A stretch of DNA of 64,000 bases from Kroppenstedtia sanguinis (GTDB lineage: Bacteria > Bacillota > Bacilli > Thermoactinomycetales > DSM-45169): contig NZ_JBNPXF010000002.1 in the NCBI RefSeq assembly GCF_050433445.1, positions 137,434 to 201,433 on the forward strand, in the 5' to 3' direction. Shown one piece after another: positions 37,188 through 45,557 of this stretch (positions are counted from its first letter, which is position 1; each line of letters opens with the position of its first letter). Both the position numbers and the translations under genes were made by a program. A model generated the notes under the pieces. It was not told the DNA's origin. It made no database searches and was given only the letters and a program-made list of their open reading frames with translations.

Positions 37188-37573
37188 CTTACCACACTCC
37201 CTCGGAATTGGAACCCCCTTTGAGCGTATCGTGATGCAGTGTTTACTGATTGAATACTCGATTTCAAGGTTTCTTATTTAATGGTTCGACAGGGTCTATC
37301 CGTATCCTTTCATCCACTTGGCACCCATTTTCCCCAAAGAGCTGCCTCACTAGAAGCGTTGTGAAAAAATCGTCCTAAGGTCGCTTCGCTCCCCCGATGA
37401 AGGGAGGGTGGGGTTGCACCTGAAGTGATTTTGGATCGATAGAACAACGAAAAAATCATATGAGGCTCCGTCCAGGCCCTCTGCAAAGGCAGTAAATCAC
37501 AATATTCATCGATCTTGAAGGGTCAGATAGTGAAACTCATTTGGCGTTAGGCGGACCTCTCCGGCCTTTCCAT
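37188..37573. other. 386-base spacer between yerA and yerB, no gene seen
   Basis: No convincing frame, RNA or terminator. A run CTCCCCCGATGAAGGGAG could fold locally. Parts resemble the 18350-18460 spacer only weakly (AGGGTCAGAT and TAGAARCGTTGTGA in both). Confidence 0.4.
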
Positions 37574-39370
37574 TCAACTCAACCGCTCTGCAGGAACCAA
37601 CACCTTTTTTTCCTTGATCTGCATCAAACCATCTGCGGTCAGGCGGACCTGGGGTAAATGGGTGGAAGAAAGAAAGAGAAAGGTATAGATCGGATCATGG
37701 AAAGGATGGTCGTGTTCTTTCATGCGACGGAGAAATTCCTCCGTCTGGGGGATCAGCTGACTCATGGGGAGCAGACTCGTTTTTCCAGCCAGCGGAAGCG
37801 GAAGATTGTACACTTCCTCCCCGTTTTGCACCCAAGTAATCCCTCCCCCTTGTTCCAGAGCACGGTTCGCAGCACGAGCCATCGCTTTTGGGTCCCTTCC
37901 AAACAGCAACAAATCCTCCGATCCGTTATAAGTGCTGACCAAGCCGTCAATATCGCGGCCGAACCCTTTCACCACCGCTTTGGTGATCCACTTCCCCTTT
38001 CGATCCGCCAGAGCCACCAACAATTCCGCTTCACCCAAAGGAAGGTGCCACCCGCTCCCTGTTGGGGACTCTCTCCACTCCAGCTTGGTGATGACCGGAT
38101 TGAGTAACCGGAGAACGGGAATTTTGCCTTCTGAGGCTTGTGGGAGCTTATCCAGATGTTTAGGACGAACCCACCCCTTCCATCGTAGCTGGAGAGTGGG
38201 ATATCCTGCCCAGTCCACTTCGGGAAAGGTACAAAGGAGAGAGCCCGCCTCCGCTACCAGTTCCCCATCGACCAGCACTCTCTCCGGCACCGGTTCCTCT
38301 AAGGAAGAGAGAATGTTGATATCCGCAATCCGCCCTGGCGCAATAGCTCCCAGATGCTCATCTACACGATAGTAACTTGCCGGATTCAGAGTCACCATCT
38401 GATAAGCACGAACCGGCGGACAGCCAGCTTCCATCGCTGTTTTCAAAGCATAATCCACAAACCCAGCGCGAAGATAGGGAGGTGTGGGACCATCCGTGGT
38501 CAACATCAGCCGCTGCCAAGGAATCTCCCCTGGCCATTGGAGCAATCCCTGGATCAGTTTTGGCAGATCTGGACGCAAGGAACTATGCCGCAGTGTCGTT
38601 ATATAGCCCAATCGCAGGCGATCCAACACCTCCTCCGTTGAGATGCTCTCATGATCCCCGGTCACCCCTGCCGCCGCCAGACGAGACAGAGTGCGAAAGG
38701 AAGCTCCAGGGGCGTGCCCTTCCACCCGGATGCCCCTTTTCCTCGCTTCACTCACCCAGCGAGTCTGATTTTCATCCTCCTCCAACAAAGAGATCCAGTC
38801 CGTCAACTCCCCGGCCTGCACCACAGAAGAGCGCCTCAATTCCTCAGCCACCCGGTCCCCGCTAAACAAATACCGGGAATCCTCATTCAGATGAGACTGG
38901 GCATCTAACCGTGCCCACCACAACATCTTGACCGGGAGGCGATCCAGCTCCGCCAATAACCGAGTCCAATGCTCCGGGTCCATACGGGTGAAAAAGAGCA
39001 GGTTGTCATTGATCAGGGTGGTGGTCCCTCTCTTGAGAACATCTTGAGCCAGAGTGACGGGATGATACAACTGAAAGGGGTGGGCGTGAGGTTCGATGTA
39101 CCCGGGCACCAGCACCTTGTCGGTGACATCGATGACCCTGTGGGAATCAGGGAGTTGGATTCCCCCGTTTTTTAAATCCCCTACATAGGCGATCCGCTCA
39201 CCATAAAGGGCCACATCGGCAAGTTCTAGCTCTCCCGTGAACAGATTGAGCACCCGACCCCCTGCAAGCACACAGGTAGGCAACCTTTTTCCTGTCGCAG
39301 TTGCGATCAATTTCTCCAAATCTTGCCGTCGAATCCGGTGGGTCAATGATCTTTCTCCTCTCTGCTCCAT
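37574..39370 (-). CDS. yerA: Adenine deaminase-like amidohydrolase YerA
   Basis: 598 residues of the amidohydrolase superfamily, adenine deaminase-like. VLVPGYIEPHAHPFQLY has the metal-binding HxH; VEGHAPG and GVTGDHESIS give further metal-ligand His; LMLTTDGPTPPYL gives the catalytic Asp region; IAPGRIADINIL closes the barrel. The C-terminal adenine-deaminase domain has GFGRDIDGLVSTYNGSEDLL. Upstream of yerB as in B. subtilis, where enzymatic activity of YerA is uncertain. Start: the ATG at 39370 follows GGAAGTG; a TTG at 39346 with AGAGGAG ahead is an alternative. Confidence 0.9.
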   Translation of the reverse strand: MEQRGERSLTHRIRRQDLEKLIATATGKRLPTCVLAGGRVLNLFTGELELADVALYGERIAYVGDLKNGGIQLPDSHRVIDVTDKVLVPGYIEPHAHPFQLYHPVTLAQDVLKRGTTTLINDNLLFFTRMDPEHWTRLLAELDRLPVKMLWWARLDAQSHLNEDSRYLFSGDRVAEELRRSSVVQAGELTDWISLLEEDENQTRWVSEARKRGIRVEGHAPGASFRTLSRLAAAGVTGDHESISTEEVLDRLRLGYITTLRHSSLRPDLPKLIQGLLQWPGEIPWQRLMLTTDGPTPPYLRAGFVDYALKTAMEAGCPPVRAYQMVTLNPASYYRVDEHLGAIAPGRIADINILSSLEEPVPERVLVDGELVAEAGSLLCTFPEVDWAGYPTLQLRWKGWVRPKHLDKLPQASEGKIPVLRLLNPVITKLEWRESPTGSGWHLPLGEAELLVALADRKGKWITKAVVKGFGRDIDGLVSTYNGSEDLLLFGRDPKAMARAANRALEQGGGITWVQNGEEVYNLPLPLAGKTSLLPMSQLIPQTEEFLRRMKEHDHPFHDPIYTFLFLSSTHLPQVRLTADGLMQIKEKKVLVPAERLS

Positions 39371-39474
39371 TTTTCACTTCCATGCTACCACAACCCATTC
39401 GAGACCGTCCTCCGTATAGGGGACAGACTGCTGATCATAATAAGAGCGAAAACATCCACTAGGGGAGGTGAAGG

Positions 39475-39726
39475 ATGATGCAAAAAAACGTAGGAACATG
39501 GGATGCACTGATGCGAATCACCTTCGGTTTGACCGGACTGGCCTGGGGGATCGCCCGGCTAGCTCAGCGCCCCTTCGGTCTGATGCCGCTGATGGTGGCC
39601 GGTTTGTCCGCGATGAAAGTGGCGGAGGGAATCACCCGTTTTTGTCCCATGCTATTCGCCATGGGAATCTCCACCCGGAATACCGGACCGCGGCACATGA
39701 ACACTCTGGATCGACAGGAGGGGTAA
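39475..39726 (+). CDS. DUF2892 (YgaP-like) membrane protein
   Basis: 83 residues. MQKNVGTWDALMRITFGLTG, then PLMVAGLSAMKVAEGITRFCP: two helices and the Cys-Pro motif of the DUF2892 family, found alone or fused to rhodanese domains. GGGAGG lies six bases before the ATG at 39475. Followed four bases later by another tiny membrane gene. Function unknown. Confidence 0.85.
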   Translation: MMQKNVGTWDALMRITFGLTGLAWGIARLAQRPFGLMPLMVAGLSAMKVAEGITRFCPMLFAMGISTRNTGPRHMNTLDRQEG

Positions 39727-39729
39727 GTC

Positions 39730-39858
39730 TTGGAACAGATGTGGGCTCTTAACGACAAATGGAACGATTACTCCTTTGTCATCCTGACCGTGGTGGGTTC
39801 CTTGGTGGTATTGGGGCTGGTCATCAACCTATTTCGCCGTCGAAATAAAAATCGGTAG
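39730..39858 (+). CDS. Tiny single-helix membrane protein (42 aa)
   Basis: TTG start with AGGAGGGG six bases ahead, or the in-frame ATG three codons on. The product has WALNDKWNDYSFVILTVV then GSLVVLGLVINLF and a basic RRRNKNR tail: one helix, positive side in. Tightly linked to the DUF2892 gene. No family recognised. Confidence 0.5.
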   Translation: MEQMWALNDKWNDYSFVILTVVGSLVVLGLVINLFRRRNKNR

Positions 39859-39939
39859 TCTTTTCCGCTACGAAACCCACATTCCCCCTTTGGAACCAAC
39901 ATATATTGGGGTGACCAAAAAAGGGGGAATTGAGTACAC

Positions 39940-40575
39940 ATGTTTATCCGCAATTGCATGACTCCCCGTTCCGCATTGGCAACGGTCTCACTAAACGCCA
40001 CGGTCCAAGAAACCTTGGATCTGTTGGAACAACAGGGCTTGGATTCCGCTCCCGTCGTGGATGATCAGGAGCGCTTGGCAGGAATCACCGGGTACAAAAC
40101 CATTTTCCGATCCCTTCAACAGCAGAAGGGATGGGAGACTTCTTTTCGCAATCAACCGATTGTGCGACTGGTGGAGCCGATTCAATCACTCGATCTGGAC
40201 AGTGACTTTGAGGAAACACTGCCCTTGGTGATCCGCCATCCATTTGTCCCCATCGTGGATCCCAAGGATTCCACCTTGGCGGGAATTGTAAAAATAAAGG
40301 ATATTGAATCAGCCATGGCCGTCGCCATGGGGTATGGGATCAAAGGGATCCGGATCTTGCTCGGGGTCGTCACGGACTCCCCTTATACACTGGAACTCCT
40401 GTTGGAGGCTTTAAAGCCTTACCAGGTAAATATTATTTCCGTTACCACTTTCGATGCGGGAGAAGCCGCAGCTCGACGGATCCTGTTGAAACTCGCGCCT
40501 ACATCGAAGGTGAAAGCGATCCGTGAAAACCTGAATCGACGGGGTTTTCGGACCCTCAGTGTGAAACAAACCTAA
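39940..40575 (+). CDS. CBS-domain protein with C-terminal ACT-like region (AcuB-like)
   Basis: 211 residues: two CBS domains (NCMTPRSALATVSLNATVQE with GLDSAPVVDDQERLAGI, and VRLVEPIQSLDLDSDFEETL with HPFVPIVDPKDSTLAGIV), then a C-terminal ACT-like fold (RILLGVVTDSPYTLELLLEA, YQVNIISVTTFDA). AcuB-like proteins bind adenine nucleotides to regulate enzymes; the target here is unknown. Ends at its own terminator. Confidence 0.85.
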   Translation: MFIRNCMTPRSALATVSLNATVQETLDLLEQQGLDSAPVVDDQERLAGITGYKTIFRSLQQQKGWETSFRNQPIVRLVEPIQSLDLDSDFEETLPLVIRHPFVPIVDPKDSTLAGIVKIKDIESAMAVAMGYGIKGIRILLGVVTDSPYTLELLLEALKPYQVNIISVTTFDAGEAAARRILLKLAPTSKVKAIRENLNRRGFRTLSVKQT

Positions 40576-40591
40576 CCCCCTTTTTTACCAT

Positions 40592-40620
40592 ACTCCGCTG
40601 TCCAGGGCGGAGTTTTTTAT
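40592..40620 (+). terminator. Terminator after the CBS-domain gene
   Basis: CTCCGCTGTCCAGGGCGGAG followed by TTTTTTATTTTTTT on the plus strand. Confidence 0.9.
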
Positions 40621-40810
40621 TTTTTTATTCACTTCTTCAAAAAATTTCCCTTGAATCTTCCCCTGCCTCCCCTTTATTTTAGAAGAAAGGAAGATTTGCT
40701 TCTCCTTTCTGCCATCCGGTAGATCGGTGGCAATCCAAAAGAATCATGTTATGATATACAGCACGGGGAACGTATGATCGAGATGTTTCCACAGAGGAGA
40801 GTGAGAAAGT

Positions 40811-41032
40811 ATGTCTCTGACCGAAGAAGAAAAAGAGACCGTGATCCAATTTGACGAAGCGGGACAAACCGCCTTAGTCTATACAGCCAGTTGGGGTATG
40901 GCCCGTAACCTCAAACGAGCCGGCTACACCCCTGTTAAAAAGACACAAGGCGCTTGGTGGTTTGAAGTTCCCTTGGGAGCTCTCAGTATCCAGGGGGAAA
41001 AACTGACGATGAGTCTGGATTCCCTCGGATAA
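40811..41032 (+). CDS. Small soluble protein of unknown function (73 aa)
   Basis: MSLTEEEKETVIQFDEAGQT, ALVYTASWGMARNLKRAGY, then WWFEVPLGALSIQG. It has an acidic start, a basic helix and beta strands, consistent with a small folded domain. GAGGAG lies 11 bases ahead of the ATG. It shares a bidirectional terminator with the envelope cluster. Family not recognised. Confidence 0.75.
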   Translation: MSLTEEEKETVIQFDEAGQTALVYTASWGMARNLKRAGYTPVKKTQGAWWFEVPLGALSIQGEKLTMSLDSLG

Positions 41033-41070
41033 AAAACGGACCCCCTGATGGATCAGGGGGTCCGTTTTTT
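41031..41070. terminator. Bidirectional terminator between the 73-aa gene and the envelope cluster
   Basis: AAAAAACGGACCCCCTGATG and its near-exact inverse form a long stem with A6 on one side and T6 on the other, so it works on both strands. It ends both converging transcripts. Confidence 0.93.
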
Positions 41071-41072
41071 AG

Positions 41073-42125
41073 TTAACGATTCCCAACTGCCTCTGTTTCC
41101 TCAGAGGGAAGAGTAGCTTCAATCACTGCCGTGGCTGTTTCAATCTTGTCCTGTTCCCGCTGGAAGTCCTTGGTGGACAACCAGATTTTATACAGGATAG
41201 CAGCTTCAAAGGCCAGCAGCAAGATCGTCCCGAAAAAGATGGCCTCTTTTATAATTCCAAAGATCGGCGCCACAACAAACACAAACATCTGGAATTCAAT
41301 CCCACTAAACAGATGCATTCGAATCCGCTTATTCAGGAAGAATTCCCTGATTTTCATGTAAGTGGTGAACTTCGACTTGAACTCCTGTTGCAGATCAAAC
41401 TTTTTCTTCTGCGTCAATTCGGTGTTCACCGTTTCGTGATCCCGCTCAGTTTCATCTTCCTCTTCTTCCGGTTTGTCCGTCTCTTGCTCCACCCCGGTCG
41501 CAGTTTCTTTCGGAATATCGATGACGATGCCGGCGGCTTCGCCGGTCCGTTTCAATTTGCGCTTGGCTTTACGCAGTTTGCCCCGCATCTCCCGCCGCAA
41601 CTTGTACAACTGAAGGGCATTGATATGGCGTGCACAATACGCTGCCAAGAACAAAAAACCGAGATACAGGTAGACGACATCCCCCGTAAGTTGAAACTGG
41701 CTATAGGTGAGGGCTGCCGCAGCAAGAACGACCCGAATATGGTCCAAACTGATATCCAACAATACCCCGAAGGTGGAACCCGTCCCTTTCAGGCGGGCAA
41801 TTTTTCCATCCATACAGTCAATGATGAAACTGATATGGTATAAGATGGCACCTACCACCAGAGCCGTGGTGTGCCCCTGAAAAAAACAATAAACGGATAC
41901 CATTCCCAATGCAAAGGAGAACAGGGAAAGCTGATTGGGCGTGATGTTCGTATGGTTCGCCGTGGGCACGATCAAGCGTGAGGCAACAGGATCCACGAGC
42001 AATACCGTCCACCAAGCATCCTTTTTCTTGTAAGTCTCCTTTACATCTTCTAAAGAGAATTTAGCCCGGTCCCCACTCAAAGAACCATCACGCTCCTTTC
42101 TTTTTTTTCTTTGTTTTCTTTTCAT
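41073..42125 (-). CDS. CDP-alcohol phosphotransferase with a long charged cytoplasmic insertion
   Basis: 350-residue integral membrane enzyme that would transfer a phospho-alcohol from a CDP-alcohol to an acceptor hydroxyl. The full motif DGx2ARx8Gx3Dx3D is present (MDGKIAR, then GVLLDISLD, about 105-125). About six helices; the middle carries a ~90-residue highly charged loop (KLRKAKRKLKRT, then KPEEEEDETERDHE), which is not part of a minimal family member. Last gene of the cluster. Start: the ATG at 42125 overlaps the ATPase gene; a TTG at 42080 with AAAGGAG ahead is a good alternative. Substrates unknown. Confidence 0.88.
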   Translation of the reverse strand: MKRKQRKKRKERDGSLSGDRAKFSLEDVKETYKKKDAWWTVLLVDPVASRLIVPTANHTNITPNQLSLFSFALGMVSVYCFFQGHTTALVVGAILYHISFIIDCMDGKIARLKGTGSTFGVLLDISLDHIRVVLAAAALTYSQFQLTGDVVYLYLGFLFLAAYCARHINALQLYKLRREMRGKLRKAKRKLKRTGEAAGIVIDIPKETATGVEQETDKPEEEEDETERDHETVNTELTQKKKFDLQQEFKSKFTTYMKIREFFLNKRIRMHLFSGIEFQMFVFVVAPIFGIIKEAIFFGTILLLAFEAAILYKIWLSTKDFQREQDKIETATAVIEATLPSEETEAVGNR

Positions 42126-42837
42126 CCTGGTACTTATCGATCATCTCGTCGATGGTTCCCACATCCTGCACCTGGCCCTGCTCCAAGATCAAAGCCCGAT
42201 CACAGATTCGGCGCAAGGGTTTCAGACTGTGGGAGACGATGACTAAAGTCTTTCCCGAATCGCGAAGTTCTTCCATCTTGGCATAACATTTTTGCTTAAA
42301 GTCCTTATCCCCAACCGCCAACACTTCATCGATCAGAATGATGTCCGCATCGATGTGGATGGCGATGGAAAAACCCAATCGGGCCTTCATTCCCGATGAG
42401 TAGAATTTGACTGGTGTATTGATAAACTCATCCAGTTCGGAGAACTCCACGATCTTTGGATACATTTCAGCGATCCGTTTTTTATCCAAGCCAAAGATCG
42501 CACAATTCAAGCGAATATTTTCTGCACCTGTCAGATCTCGGGAGAGACCTGCTCCCAACTCAATCAGAGGGGCCACCTTTCCTTGAATCTTCACCTCGCC
42601 AGAATCGGGATGAATGATTCCGGACAGCACCTTGAACAGTGTACTTTTCCCCGCTCCATTTTTTCCGATGATGGCGTAGGATTCCCCCTGGTTCACTTGG
42701 AAGGAAACACCATTCAAAGCCGTAAATTCTTTATAACGTTTTTCCCCTTTTACCAACGAGATGAAGAAACCTTTCAATGTTTTATCATAGGCTTTCCGGA
42801 AATACTTGGTCAGATTGTTGACGACAATCGCTTCCAT
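42088..42837 (-). CDS. ABC transporter ATPase of a polysaccharide/teichoic-acid-type exporter (TagH/Wzt-like)
   Basis: 249 residues. Walker A IIGKNGAGKSTLFKVL, GIIHPDSGEVKIQGKVAPLI (TagH/Wzt-type loop), LIELGAGLSRDLTGAENIRL, KFYSSGMKARLGFSIA (signature), DIILIDEVLAVGD (Walker B) and SHSLKPLRRICDRALIL. A lysine-rich tail ends the protein; no long C-terminal carbohydrate-binding domain is present. Start at the ATG at 42837, three bases after the permease stop. With the permease it should export the cluster's product. Confidence 0.93.
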   Translation of the reverse strand: MEAIVVNNLTKYFRKAYDKTLKGFFISLVKGEKRYKEFTALNGVSFQVNQGESYAIIGKNGAGKSTLFKVLSGIIHPDSGEVKIQGKVAPLIELGAGLSRDLTGAENIRLNCAIFGLDKKRIAEMYPKIVEFSELDEFINTPVKFYSSGMKARLGFSIAIHIDADIILIDEVLAVGDKDFKQKCYAKMEELRDSGKTLVIVSHSLKPLRRICDRALILEQGQVQDVGTIDEMIDKYQDEKKTKKKKKGA

Positions 42838-42839
42838 CG

Positions 42840-43658
42840 TCAGATCACTTCCCCTACACGGCGATTCATCCGTCTGAACAAAAGCCAAGCCGCCAAGAAT
42901 AAGATCACAGTCAAGACCACAGTGTAGATCAGCCAAAAGCCGGGAATGCCAAATTTATCGGGTAATCCCTGATCCGCAAAGAAAACCCCGTGGTACATGG
43001 AGATCATCACAGCCATCGGATTCAGGAAATACAGGTCGGCGAACTGCTGAACCAATGCACTGGACTTCTCTTCATACAAAATGGAGATGGGATAGATGAT
43101 CGGGCAAAGATACATCCAAGCTCGCATCACCAGGTTGACGATAAACTCCACATCCCGATAGTAAACATTCAGCACAGACACCAGCAAAGCGAGAGCCAGC
43201 GTAAAAAAAGCCTGCAACAGGATCACTCCGGGCAACATCGCCAGATAATCCCACTGAATGGTTTTGCCGTATGCCACAGCCATGATAAAGACCAAGGCAA
43301 AAGCGGGAAGGAAGTTGACCAGATTGGAGATCAACATCGTCAACGGGAAGATTTCTCGGGGAAAATACACCTTTCTGATCAAAGAGGCATTGCCGGATAG
43401 CGCCTTGGTTCCTTTCCGGATCGAGTTATTGAAGAAAGTCCAAGGGATCAATCCCGCCAAAACATAGAGGGGATAAGGCTCGATTCCCTTGTTCAGATCG
43501 ATGATATATCCGAAGACCAAGGTGTAAATCGCCATCAACCCCAGGGGTTCCAGCAGGGTCCAAAAGAAACCGAACAGGGAGTTACGGTATCGAACCTTCA
43601 GTTCCTTGTGAACCAGGAAATACATCAGTTCCTTGTATTTCATCAGATGTGCGAGCAT
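42840..43658 (-). CDS. ABC-2 exporter permease (TagG/Wzm-like)
   Basis: 272 residues, six helices. LKVRYRNSLFGFFWTLLEPL near the N-terminus, IPWTFFNNSIRKGTKALSGN, LIRKVYFPREIFPL and NVYYRDVEFIVNLVMRAWMY are the signatures of the polysaccharide/teichoic acid export permeases. AAGGAG precedes the ATG. Lies between the glycerol-1-phosphate dehydrogenase and the ATPase genes, which argues that the product is assembled in the cytoplasm and then exported. Confidence 0.94.
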   Translation of the reverse strand: MLAHLMKYKELMYFLVHKELKVRYRNSLFGFFWTLLEPLGLMAIYTLVFGYIIDLNKGIEPYPLYVLAGLIPWTFFNNSIRKGTKALSGNASLIRKVYFPREIFPLTMLISNLVNFLPAFALVFIMAVAYGKTIQWDYLAMLPGVILLQAFFTLALALLVSVLNVYYRDVEFIVNLVMRAWMYLCPIIYPISILYEEKSSALVQQFADLYFLNPMAVMISMYHGVFFADQGLPDKFGIPGFWLIYTVVLTVILFLAAWLLFRRMNRRVGEVI

Positions 43659-43670
43659 GTTCGCTACTCC

Positions 43671-44765
43671 TTATCCAGCGGACGAACCCGTCAGTTGGTA
43701 TCGGTTTTTTGCTTGCTCGGGGTAAACTTCGTCCAGGATTTGATCTATTAATTCATCCGTCAGTTCAAACTCATCGAAGATCGTGTACCGGTTTCGCATC
43801 GATGGAGCTTTGCGGATCGCTCGGTGCATCTCCTCCCGAGTGTAGCCCAGATCCTCATAATGGGCGGGCAGATTCAACTTCTCATAGATCGGACCCACTT
43901 TTTCCACTTGCTCCCGCTTCCCTTGAAGATATTCGGTGAACAGCACTCCTAGAGCCACCTGCTCTCCGTGGAGAGCTTTTCCACCACAATGGTAGTCCAA
44001 GGCATGGCTAATCAAATGCTCGGAGCCGCTGCAAGGCCGGCTGGAACCAGCGATGGACATAGCAATTCCGCTCATGATCAAAGATTCAGCTGCTCCCTGG
44101 ATCATGCGGGGGGAGTCCACTTCCTGCCGGTTGATCAGATTCAGAAATGAATCTACCGCATTGTTAGCCATGAGATTGGAAAAAGTGTTCATCTCTTCTT
44201 TACCGGCATTGTGAGCCAAGCGCCAGTCGAACAGAGCTGATTTGTTGGAGAGAAGATCTCCAATCCCGGCAGCCATCAGCCGCGGAGGAGAGGAAGCCAA
44301 CAGGTCCAGGTCAATCACTACGCCCTGAGGCATTTTCACTCCGATGCTCGTACTCTTGTTCAACATCTTGACCACAGCGACAGGAGAACAGATGGCATCG
44401 CTGGAGATGGCGGTGGGGAACAGAACCACCGGAATATTGCTTCGGGTTCCTACGACCTTGGAGACATCCAAGGATTTCCCCCCGCCGACACCCAAGATGA
44501 TCTCAGGAGGATCTTCCAGCACTATCCGTTCCAGTTCGTTGATCGTATCTAAACTGTTGTTTTCGCAACTCATCACCTGAATGCGGGAAGCCTGGCCGGA
44601 GATCACCTCAATAATGTCTTGTGTCACGGCACGGGTTTTCCCATTCCCACTGATCAGGGCAACCTTTTTATCCTTGATCCACTCATAGATCTCGGTTTTG
44701 TATAGGTGGGGAATCGCCTTGTGTTCAATGATCAACTGAACTGGAATCCGTACTTTAATTGTCAT
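43671..44765 (-). CDS. sn-Glycerol-1-phosphate dehydrogenase (EgsA/AraM family)
   Basis: Would reduce dihydroxyacetone phosphate to sn-glycerol-1-phosphate with NAD(P)H, using a metal ion. 364 residues. Family motifs: LGVGGGKSLDVSKVVG (nucleotide loop), FPTAISSDAICSPVA, AAGIGDLLSNKSALFDWRLA (metal Asp), SGIAMSIAGSSRPCSGSEHL with ISHALDY (metal His) and ALHGEQVALGV (metal His). The order and wording follow archaeal EgsA and Bacillus AraM, not general iron alcohol dehydrogenases. GGGAGGG precedes the ATG. It sits 16 bases after the nucleotidyltransferase gene, which suggests its product is next activated with CTP. It can also feed PcrB. Confidence 0.9.
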   Translation of the reverse strand: MTIKVRIPVQLIIEHKAIPHLYKTEIYEWIKDKKVALISGNGKTRAVTQDIIEVISGQASRIQVMSCENNSLDTINELERIVLEDPPEIILGVGGGKSLDVSKVVGTRSNIPVVLFPTAISSDAICSPVAVVKMLNKSTSIGVKMPQGVVIDLDLLASSPPRLMAAGIGDLLSNKSALFDWRLAHNAGKEEMNTFSNLMANNAVDSFLNLINRQEVDSPRMIQGAAESLIMSGIAMSIAGSSRPCSGSEHLISHALDYHCGGKALHGEQVALGVLFTEYLQGKREQVEKVGPIYEKLNLPAHYEDLGYTREEMHRAIRKAPSMRNRYTIFDEFELTDELIDQILDEVYPEQAKNRYQLTGSSAG

Positions 44766-44781
44766 GATCCATCCCTCCCGT

Positions 44782-45498
44782 TCAGGTCAGAACAGTGGCT
44801 GCCAGTTTTTTGGCCGTCTCCAGATCATTGAAATCATCGATCTCCACCCACGGATACCCTTGAGTATCCACCCCGATGATCTTCAGATCCGACGCGCAAG
44901 CCTCATACACATTTTCATACCAAGCATCGCTCTCGCCGTTGTTGATCATGTTGCGCGCAGTCTGATAGAGGGTCTTCAGTTCGGGGCGAGCCAGTTTGGA
45001 AATCCCGATGTACTCCCCATCCGCTTCATCTAAAGCCATCTTCTTGTTAATCCATGTCAACCGATCTTCTCCGTCCACTTGGACACGCATCGCCTCTTCC
45101 GTCAGTGTTTTGGTCCGATCCACCAGAATAGCCGTGGGAGCCTCTGCATCGAGAAGCAAAGGAATCAACCGCTCATCGAAAAAGTCGTCGGAGTTGATCA
45201 AAAGGATGTCATCTCCGACTTCCTCCGTCAAAAGAAACGAGTAAATATTGTTCATGGATTCATAGTTGGGATTGAAAATAAACCGGATTCCCGAGCCTGC
45301 GAAGTGTTCTTGGATCCGTTCCATTTTGTAGCCGCCGAGGACAAAGATATCCTCATCGGCAAAGCCTGCTTTGCGGACACTTTCCACTTGATATTGAACC
45401 AAGGGTTTGCCATTGACCTGAATCATCGCCTTCGGTTTGTCATCGGTTTCCGGACGGAGGCGACTGCCCACTCCGGCTGCCAAAATTACAACTTTCAT
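44782..45498 (-). CDS. Nucleotidyltransferase, probable CTP:alcohol-phosphate cytidylyltransferase (LicC/IPCT-like)
   Basis: 238 residues. The N-terminal motif MKVVILAAGVGSRLRPETDD then KPKAMIQVNGKPL is the nucleotide-binding loop of the sugar-nucleotidyltransferase fold. DILLINSDDFFDE holds the metal-binding Asp pair, and PWVEIDDFNDLETAKKL the C-terminal metal site. The short single-domain form with YESMNNIYSFLL is seen in choline-phosphate and inositol-phosphate cytidylyltransferases. CTP as donor is inferred from the two CDP-alcohol phosphotransferases around it. Start at the ATG at 45498 after AGGAG. The alcohol phosphate is unknown; glycerol-1-phosphate is the contextual favourite. Confidence 0.85.
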   Translation of the reverse strand: MKVVILAAGVGSRLRPETDDKPKAMIQVNGKPLVQYQVESVRKAGFADEDIFVLGGYKMERIQEHFAGSGIRFIFNPNYESMNNIYSFLLTEEVGDDILLINSDDFFDERLIPLLLDAEAPTAILVDRTKTLTEEAMRVQVDGEDRLTWINKKMALDEADGEYIGISKLARPELKTLYQTARNMINNGESDAWYENVYEACASDLKIIGVDTQGYPWVEIDDFNDLETAKKLAATVLT

Positions 45499-45557
45499 GG
45501 TATACACTCCTCACGTCTTGTAATATCCGTTTTACATAAATTTAATCCAGCTGCAAT

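Noticed and set aside
18350..37520. Weak similarity between spacers at 18350-18460, 37340-37520 and 58370-58400 (TAGAARNGTTGTGA-like and AGGGTCAGAT)
   Set aside because: Matches are short and broken. Could be an old repeat, but alignment by eye does not support it.
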